Shown piece after piece: positions 9,556-16,227 of a stretch of 16,227 nt of DNA. The translations under genes and the position numbers were made by a program. How positions within the stretch are numbered: position 1 is the stretch's first letter; every line of letters begins with the position of its first letter. The notes under the pieces were generated by a model. The model saw only the letters and a list, made by a program, of their open reading frames with translations, was not told where the DNA came from and ran no database searches. The stretch comes from Funneliformis mosseae (taxonomy: Eukaryota > Glomeromycota > Glomeromycetes > Glomerales > Glomeraceae), in NCBI GenBank assembly GCA_910592005.1, contig CAJVPP010002126.1, forward strand, positions 1 through 16,227, read 5' to 3'.

Positions 9556-9648
9556 AAAAAGTGACCAAATTTTTACCTATAAAAATCATATAAATAGGGA
9601 CTATATAAAGCATCTCTCAATTAGACCAGATTATTGTTATTTTTAATT

Positions 9649-9990
9649 CTAATCGACTACTGGTACTGATGCAAATGGAACTTCTTTGAATCTTTTTTCA
9701 ATGTAGACTAATATTATTTTTTGTAAATCTTTAGGTGGGTTTATTAAGACTTTTTCTACTTGGGATACCATACATGCTAATAACTAACCAATATGAATTA
9801 GATCGTCTCCCTTACCATTATGCTCATAATGTAGCAAAAATCGATATTCATTCATTAAAATATCTGTCATTTTTTCTTGATTTATTATTATTTCACGAAA
9901 TTCTTGTCTATCCTCTTCCGTGATTGAAAGACAGATTTCATTAGATTTGAAGCCTATATACTGAAAAACTTAAAGATGTGGTTCAGCCAT
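9649..9990 (-). pseudogene. small unknown gene, two stops from intact
   Basis: A full 114-codon frame runs from ATG 9990 (MAEPHL) to TAG 9649-9651 with no frameshift. Only two internal stops occur: TAA at codon 7 and a TAG about two-thirds along (HIG*LLACMV). The body is acidic and helical, with FKSNEICLSITEEDRQEF, MTDILMNEYRFLLHYEH and VEKVLINPPKDLQKIILVYI. It begins 20 bp after the apparent polymerase stop on the same strand, so it may have been expressed with it. It ends 93 bp from the end of the convergent coiled-coil gene. No family or motif is recognised. A replication-associated role is only suggested by position. Confidence 0.55.
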
Positions 9991-10010
9991 TATACCAATA
10001 AAGCTTATAT

Positions 10011-13000
10011 TTAAAATACTAGTGATTATCTCTAAGCATATTCAGGTATATTTAAGGTCAGACTGTATGATCGGAGATGCCTTATTGCTGAAATTCGAAG
10101 ATAAAAATTGAAGTTAGCCAGTATTATTATATGAAAAAATATATGCTACTATAAATAATATTATAAGTTTCTTAGCTGAGGTCTGGTAAATTTGGCTAAG
10201 AATATTTAGCAATATAGTTCAATGATATTATATATATCTGCCTCAGACGAATCATCTTTTTTATCTTCTTGTAATTTTAATAATACTTGATAGCATGTAA
10301 TTTCTAGACTAACTATCCTATATCATATATTTTACAAATTAGTTAGTAAATCATATCTATTTTCTAGATTATATGATAATATGTATCTTTCTAAAGACAT
10401 AGCTTTTAATCTGCACTTATCGACCTTAGTAACTAATTTATATATTCTATCTCTACAGCTAACATCTATCTTAGAAATTTCTGCAAGTAATATTATTAGC
10501 TTTAAGCAGATGGATTCCTCTTACTTGTCTAGTGCATTGAAGTAGGAAGATCAATAAGCATCATTTCCCAAGTATTTTACTATTTTATTAGCATACATAT
10601 TATTAAATAAATTTTTCACATAAGTATAAGCCTCTTTTCACAGATGGAATATGATGACATAATCTTTTTTCAGACTAGTATATAGCTCTTTGATATACTC
10701 TCTAATCTATTTTTCAGCTGATTTTTGTGCTAAGGCATCTCTTATTTTCGATATCTCATCTTTATCTATTTTGTTTTCATTTTCTTTATCTTTATTCAGG
10801 TCATCTTCATCCATCCTACTATCATCTGTTTTATTATCACCCATTTTATTATCATCTTTTAACTTTTTTAAGACTCTCTGCATAATTTCAGATGATGGCT
10901 GATGTCTTTCATCATAGTTAATAAATCACGCACAGAGGCTGACAACAGTTTTCAGATAATAGTTAGCATCAATCTTCTTACCAAAATGTCTTACCACTTC
11001 TAGATACTCCATTTCGTCACCCACCCTATCTGATGAATCATTTTCAACTACAATATATTCAAACCGCTTGCCTAATTCTAGGATTTTATAAAGATAAGGC
11101 TCAGATGTTAAGCCTTTTTTATGCACCGTTTAATATCCGCTTCTTCACAGGTGTGTCTATCTTGCATTCATAAAATAAAATACTGGATACTCTTATTATT
11201 TTTATTAGGCTTCCACATAACAGTTTTAACTACTCCATTAAGATCTATCTGTGAAATATCATTTATGGTCTCTTTGAGCACGTCCTTCACAATCTGATGT
11301 AAGGTGTGAGTATTATCATTATCCAGCCTTATAGATTCTTTCATAACTTTCTTATCCACCTCACGAAAGTATTTAGACTGCCTCTGCTTTACAATTTCAA
11401 CCTCTCAAATAAAAAGCTGATTATTAAAGTTGGGCTTACTTATATGTGAAATGCCATAGTATTTTCTTTCCAGTAAATACTACTGGAAATAAAACTTTCT
11501 CATATGCTATTTTGAGATAAGATAATCCGTTATCTTTCTTAAAAAAGTCATTAACTTCGCCTCAGAGTTCGTTCATTACCTTTATAGATATTTTTACTAT
11601 CTCCTTTCAGTACTTTTTCTTCAATATCTTTTCTAAAATATATTTCTCATCACACTTTCAGAAATTTTTTTCTAGACAAATAAGATATAATAAATTGGTA
11701 TCTCGTATTTTACACTAAACCTTTTACTTCTGATAAGGTTAGTAATAAGCTTAATATTCTTCTGACCAGCTGATGTTAACCCTGCTACTAATGCTCATAA
11801 GAAGAAAGGAGACTCACTATTTTCAGCTTTACCATAAAACATATTTATATATATTTTTAAGTGAGTTGTTTTACATTTAGACAGGCGATATTGAAGCAAA
11901 CTGAAGAGTATTCAAATTTTAAAGCATTTGTATCGTTCTCACCCCTTGCTTTACCAAACTAATCTCCTTTTCTAATTCTTCTTTTTTATCCTTTAATGAA
12001 GTAAGACAGCTTTTTAGTGAATTACGTCTAATAAGTAACTCCTCTAATACTTTTAGATAAAGACCTTTCATTTCAGCTTAGTTTTCATACTCTATAGACT
12101 ATGCGAAAATATCATGACCATTGAATTTGAAATTAATTTCATGAAGCCTTTTATCACTCTCCTTTAGAGATTCGGTACACTCTCGAGATAAAATGATTTT
12201 ATCAGGTGAGAGATTGTATATTATGATAAGACTTGAATACAATGATGCAAAGTCTAAGCCGATTATAGGTTATTTATTTTTGAGACCCTTTACCAGTAAA
12301 AAAACATAGACCTCAGGGTACTTTTCTGTTTCCGTTTATTCACATAGAATTGTGCTAGTTAAAATCCCTTTCTGCCACGCACTAGCACTTAAAAGATTTC
12401 GTACTTTCATTCCTACTGCAAAATAATGTAAATCGTATAATGATATAAAGGCTATGAATACTACCTTCCTATACTTGTTAATTGCATTACGCTTTACTAT
12501 TAACTGCTGATAGCTAATAGCATCAATAATACAATATTCGGTTACTTCACGCATCTGCTCAGCTATTGTAATATTGATATCTTTTAATTCCTTTCATAAT
12601 ACTTAAACATATGATGAAAAGGTATATTCAGCTTGTTATCAAGTTTACACTTTTTTAGGTAATATGCTAAACTAGAGTTCCGAAAATAACTCGCATAAAC
12701 TCGCATATTTAATTCGCATATTTGACTCGCATGATTATGCATAATTGTAAATTTTAGTTACACATAATAAATAAGTACTTTAAATTAAAGGTATGTAGGA
12801 TAATTTTGACTTAAAACTTGACTCAACTCGACTCATTAGGAACACTATGCTAAACTACTCTTTTTAACCTTAGGATAGAATTTCATAAAACATGGTCAGA
12901 CATCAATAGCTATGCATTCAGGGATTTTAAGATACTTCAAATGAAATCCCTATCATTGACCTTTATTACGCTATATTGATATTGCTATTTTGAAATTTTT

Positions 13001-13816
13001 TCAAGACTTAAAAGCTTTAATAACATTCGATTATATATCCATTTGAGAATTCCTAGCTTTTTCGCTTTTTCTACAATAAATCTCCAGTCATATTGTGAAT
13101 CATTAAAACCTATTTATATATCTAGGACTAGTAGTTTTTAATATAAGGTAAAAGCTTTTAACAGATTTTCTTGATTTCTATATATAATTGTAGTCTAAAG
13201 TGAGTCTGACACAGTTTTAACATCTACGAGACAAATTTGCTTTAGTAGATTAGAGTCATCTTTCTAATGGACTGATATGCAAATCATAAATACGTTAGAT
13301 TAATTACTCTATGCAGTAGGAAAGTTATCTAGTTTAAGCAAACTATATATTTCTATGTCTCATATGAGAACGAGAGTGAGATCCTGTAAAAGGATTGAGG
13401 AGAATAATGGATTATTATAATCATTTTCACTTATTGAATTGTAATTATTCACAGATACTTAAAAGAAATAAGTACCCCTCTAAATGTATTCGTATAAATA
13501 ATTACTTAATACTGCCTAATGGTAATAATACTGGTAGTTTAAATCATCTGAGACTGTATACATTCTAATATCATAGACTGCTTTTAATGCATTATATCGG
13601 TCATAGTGATTCCATATTCTCATACAGATATATGGTTTCTTTTCTGCATAGTATCCTTGAAGTAGATAAGTATTAATAGTCTTGATCCTAAACTTTGATA
13701 TACTATTAAGAATATTAGATAGTATTCTTACTAATTTGGTCTTAAATATTGTTACACCTAAAAATGATGTGCAAAAATGATCTATAAGGCTGAAAGAATG
13801 ATCAGTTTCGTGTCAT
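10011..13816 (-). pseudogene. family B DNA polymerase with 3'-5' exonuclease, degraded
   Basis: About 1,200 codons remain after removing the insert at 12675-12845. ATG 13816 is a candidate start but is one base out of frame with the following HSFSLIDHFC. Exo I is DIE at 13351-13359, after a TGA where Trp is usual. Exo II is GFNDSQYDW at 13084-13110. Exo III is YCIID at 12522-12536. Motif A is DFASLYSSLI near 12225-12254, with the usual Pro changed to Ser. Motif B is KIYINMFYG at 11831-11857. Motif C lies at 11692-11707: Tyr, then a one-base loss at the Gly, then Asp-Thr-Asn, so the second catalytic Asp is gone. KYYGI near 11455 is the KxY motif. The thumb reads EPYLYKILELGKRFEYIVVE (11040-11100) and KIDANYYLKTVVSLCA (10926-10973). 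An acidic linker and a helical C-terminal extension reach TAA 10011-10013. More than a dozen stops occur. It resembles RNA-primed viral/delta-like PolB; no clear protein-priming insert is seen. Confidence 0.88.
12663..12857. mobile_element. 171-bp MITE-like insert with 12-bp direct repeats
   Basis: TATGCTAAACTA occurs at 12663-12674 and again at 12846-12857, flanking 171 bases. The insert's ends are imperfect inverted repeats: if the flanking A is included, AGAGTTCC at the left faces GGAACACT at the right, with one mismatch. The true target duplication may then be 10-11 bp, a size typical of Mutator-like elements. Inside, TCGCAT recurs at 12691, 12701, 12714 and 12727. There is no coding capacity. 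It interrupts the polymerase between the Exo II and Exo III motifs. With one repeat and the insert removed, the flanking frames join in phase. Confidence 0.75.
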
Positions 13817-13919
13817 ATTAAAAATGATTTGCAGTATTTTAACTAAATTAGATAATTAAATGATTTACACGTCTTATTTCCTAAATTTGATAGTCTAATT
13901 TTGTTATACAAATAGGCCT

Positions 13920-14050
13920 TATTACATCATATGATATTTATGACATTTATTGCATTTATTTCATTTTTATCATTTATTTTATTTACTTCATTTATATTAT
14001 TTATTTATTATATTTATTTTATCTATTTTCTTTATTTTATTTATTTATCG
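13920..14050. repeat. ATTTATTT/CATTTAT simple-repeat tract
   Basis: A T-rich tract repeats ATTTATTT, TTTCATTT and TTTATCATTT at about 8-10 base steps. On the minus strand it reads AAATGA/AATAAA, partly like the AAATGAT cluster at 8218-8336. It lies about 100 bp upstream of the polymerase start. It may be a promoter region, an element terminus or a simple-sequence expansion. Confidence 0.6.
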
Positions 14051-14569
14051 TTATTAGTAAGCATTTTTATATAAATAGGAATGATTTATCGATGTAAAAA
14101 GAGAGAGAACCATCTTGTCTTAAATAATTCTTTTGATAAATAAACTGTTTAGTACAGACGTGCTGACAGAAACAGTACTAGTCTTTTATTTGTTAAATAA
14201 TTATTTGCACGTATTTCATCTAGTTTATCGTAATTCTCTTTAATTTCTTATCTCGTATCTTTATTCTTACTCTTCTGTGTGAAGGAAACCTTCTGCTAAA
14301 CTGTGATATCGTAGGTAATTTACCCACAATCTAAAAGAATTGGCGTAATACTTGGTGCCTTCTGCTAGAAACATTTAAACTCTTATATGGTTAATTTTGA
14401 TCTATTAATACAAAGACAACAGTTTCATAGTCGATTGTACACTTTAAGGATAATTAACTTCGCATAATACTCTTTTGATTCTTCTTGCCCTATCTGTTAC
14501 CCTGAATACTCTGTCGCGAGTACCCCTTAATTCATTAACTTTTGGTACTAGTTCTCTACTGAATACCCT
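14051..14569 (+). other. leader of the right-hand LTR retrotransposon
   Basis: No coding frame is seen. The tract contains a small hairpin (GAAGG-AAA-CCTTC, 14281-14293), a 10-bp direct repeat CCTTCTGCTA (14289-14298 and 14358-14367), and a TGGCGTAATACTTGG at 14341. The last could be a primer-binding site, since these begin TGG. A 5' LTR should lie here or just to the left, but only one copy is in the window, so its borders cannot be set. Confidence 0.35.
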
Positions 14570-16140
14570 GTGTCGACCTTTACTTCAAATACTAAAAAAC
14601 AGTTAGAACGGTTAATAAATAGCATACAAACTGATTCTATTTTAGGACGAATTGAAATCCTAATTCTTAGCATTAGATACACACAAAACTCAGGTTCTTA
14701 CATTGCCTTTTGACAGGATATATACAACGCATTAGTCTTAACCAATGGTTTTCAGTATGATCCATTTGAAGTTTTATATCAAATAAGCGAAACAGCTCAA
14801 TCTATGAATACTCAAACAACCACTTCTTTATCTAATACACCATTTGTTTCAACTCGTTCTAATACACCTGACCCACTGGACGGAGAAGATTTCAACCTCG
14901 ATTTATTATTTCAAATTCAAGTTAACATGGTCAATCAACAAGACATCCAAAACCTTACCGTAGCAGTTCAAGGATTGACTGGATTGTTCGCTTCACAAGG
15001 ACAACCAGCAGCAAACAACAGAGTTTTTCAACTAATCAATAACTTGCAAGCCAATGCTCAAGTGATAAATGGTAATCCTCAACGAAGAGAGACTTATGTT
15101 GTTGACTTGCCCTATTTTTATGGAGGCAACCAAGATCCTATCGGATGGCTTGAGGAGTTTACATGTGCCTGCAATGCAAATGGCATTAATGACAATAGGA
15201 AAATTGAAGTTGTTCTAGCATACTTAAAAAATTCAGCCTCTACTTGGTGGACTGCTAACTAAGCATTGAATAATGGAAATGTCAACCGTATTACTACATG
15301 GACAGGAAATAATAATAATACCGACTTTATCCAAAACTTTCCTGCTACTTTCAGGTCCCAAACACTAATGGAAATCTGGACAACTGAATTGGAAAGGCGT
15401 CGACAACAACCTGGTGAGTCTGTGGATGACTATGTATGTGCTTTATTGGAATTATATCGAAGAGTAAAAACACAAGCCTTCTAATATCCTAATGCAATAA
15501 AAGCTAGAAGACTTGTTAGTGGATTATTACCTGAATTATATTTGTTAGTGAAACCTTTCAATGATCAAACTTGGAATGATGCATTCAATTGAGCTAAACA
15601 ATACGAACTCACATACAAAGATATTAACACAGTAGAAGCATATATGAACAAATATGCTAATCCATCAGGAAGCCAGAACAACTTAATGCTTTGAATGCAG
15701 CCATTGCCAACTTGTCTCAACAAATATAACAAATGAATATTGGAGAAAGAAAATACAATTCTGGATATCATCAAAATAATTATCAGCAATAGAATAATCA
15801 GCAAAATAATAATCAACAAAGTCAACCTCCACGAAATAATCAATCAGGACCCATCGTATACTTTGACTGCGAACAGCCTGGACATATTAGACGAAATTGT
15901 CCTACAAGAATAGTAAATAATTTCAGCAATCCAAATAATAACGTAGCCGTTAATAATTCACCAGTGCAAAATAATGTGAATCCAGTAAATACAGCTATAG
16001 CTAATTTAGCCAATAATATTCCTGCAAATAATAATATTAATCAAAATAATAATACGATGAATGTTCACCAAGCTATGCAATTACTAACTTAGTTGTTAGA
16101 ACAAGAAAACAACAATGATCAAAATCAACATTTAAACTAA
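14570..16140 (+). pseudogene. Ty3/Gypsy-like gag, degraded
   Basis: The frame begins at GTG 14570 (probably a decayed ATG; next residues STFTSNTKKQLERLINSIQ) and extends 78 codons upstream of the first in-frame ATG at 14804. The capsid region reads DLPYFYGGNQDPIGWLEEF, then LAYLKNSASTWWTAN and later ELERRRQQPGESVDDYVCAL, a standard retrotransposon Gag layout. An Asn/Gln-rich tail carries a zinc knuckle at 15859-15900, YFDCEQPGHIRRNC, whose first Cys is Tyr (TGC to TAC). Internal stops are TGA 14711, TAA 15260, TAA 15482, TGA 15590, TAA 15727, TAG 15790 and TAG 16090. There is one frameshift near 15660-15680. Nearly all stops fit CAA, CAG or CGA with C changed to T. The final TAA is at 16138-16140. 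Codon use is richer in C than in the Polinton-like region, suggesting a younger or different element. Confidence 0.85.
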
Positions 16141-16227
16141 ATGATATACCTCTCGAGGGTGAAGGTACGAAACCATTTGAAAGTCCCTCAAATCTTTCTA
16201 TCTTTGAAATATATGCTAATAAGAGAA
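16128..16227 (+). CDS. start of pol (protease side), truncated by window end
   Basis: In the -1 frame relative to gag the sequence is open from 16119 through the last base. It reads FKLNDIPLEGEG, then TKPFESPSNLSIFEIYANKR, which is protein-like and acidic. No protease motif is reached before the window ends. The gag frame also happens to be open after its TAA, but its translation is less protein-like. Identification as pol is from position only. Confidence 0.45.
16131..16137 (+). other. TTTAAAC slippery site at the gag stop
   Basis: The gag codons are CAT TTA AAC TAA, so T-TTA-AAC is a canonical X-XXY-YYZ heptamer followed at once by the stop. The -1 frame has its last stop at 16116-16118 and is then open to the window end. 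A -1 shift can only occur between 16119 and 16137, where the heptamer lies. It is a strong candidate for programmed gag-pol frameshifting. Confidence 0.6.

Noticed and set aside
9735..9923. Plus-strand 62-codon frame
   Set aside because: Antisense of the minus-strand gene at 9649-9990, which has a complete start-to-stop reading.
10690..10902. Plus-strand Ser/Leu-rich frame resembling a membrane protein
   Set aside because: Antisense of the acidic linker near the polymerase C-terminus.
10011..13816. Host replicative DNA polymerase delta or zeta
   Set aside because: The motifs are family B, but the neighbours are mobile-element genes, the gene is uninterrupted by typical introns, and it is heavily decayed; a viral or Polinton-type copy fits better.
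14051..14569. Defined 5' LTR and primer-binding site
   Set aside because: No second LTR copy lies in the window and the TGG site at 14341 matches no tRNA end that I can confirm, so borders were not called.
15565..15843. Minus-strand Ile/Leu-rich frame
   Set aside because: Antisense of the Asn/Gln-rich gag tail, where AAT/CAA repeats give false hydrophobic translation.
8457..16140. Alternative genetic code (UAA/UAG read as Gln)
   Set aside because: Many stops do sit at likely Gln positions, but TGA and TAA also replace probable Trp, Arg and Gly codons, frameshifts are frequent, and catalytic residues are lost. Ordinary pseudogene decay explains all of this.

Overview
This AT-rich eukaryotic window appears to hold no intact host gene. 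Almost everything recognisable is decayed mobile or virus-like DNA, with frames broken by stops and small indels. The gene set, the base composition and the style of the Gag proteins fit a repeat-rich arbuscular mycorrhizal fungus (Glomeromycotina, Rhizophagus-like). That assignment is inference from family knowledge; no host marker gene is present.

Positions about 0.8-13.8 kb hold a compact set of genes in virus-like packing. On the minus strand, right to left, are a family B DNA polymerase with its 3'-5' exonuclease domain (13816-10011), a small unknown gene (9990-9649), a helix-turn-helix-like protein (8189-7735), a retrovirus-type integrase (4224-2797), a Vsr-like nuclease with a zinc-ribbon-like N-terminus (2772-2362) and an A32/FtsK-type packaging ATPase (2291-1450). 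On the plus strand are a coiled-coil protein (841-1468), a long Gag-like protein with a CCHC zinc knuckle and a retropepsin-like domain (4274-7757), and a coiled-coil protein with a C-terminal membrane anchor (8457-9555). PolB, integrase and packaging ATPase together are the signature of Maverick/Polinton elements, or of an integrated large DNA virus. The unexpected member is the Gag-protease gene. It fits between its neighbours with 49 bp on one side and a 23-bp tail overlap on the other, with no room for an LTR or leader and no reverse transcriptase. It may therefore be part of the DNA element.

Two short non-autonomous transposons have landed in this array. One is a pogo/Tigger-like 172-bp element flanked by TA at the last codons of the integrase. 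The other is a 171-bp insert between two 12-bp direct repeats inside the polymerase. In both cases, removing the insert and one target copy restores a sensible reading frame.

From about 14.1 kb to the end is the 5' part of a separate Ty3/Gypsy-like LTR retrotransposon: a leader, a gag pseudogene (14570-16140) and the start of a pol frame. A TTTAAAC slippery heptamer sits directly on the gag stop codon.

Many damaging changes at catalytic residues and internal stops look like C-to-T or G-to-A transitions: Walker A Gly to Glu, integrase Glu to Lys, PolB Asp to Asn, knuckle Cys to Tyr, Trp or Gln codons to stop. This suggests decay dominated by cytosine deamination or a RIP-like process. The leftmost 0.8 kb is mostly featureless, with two weak coding candidates.
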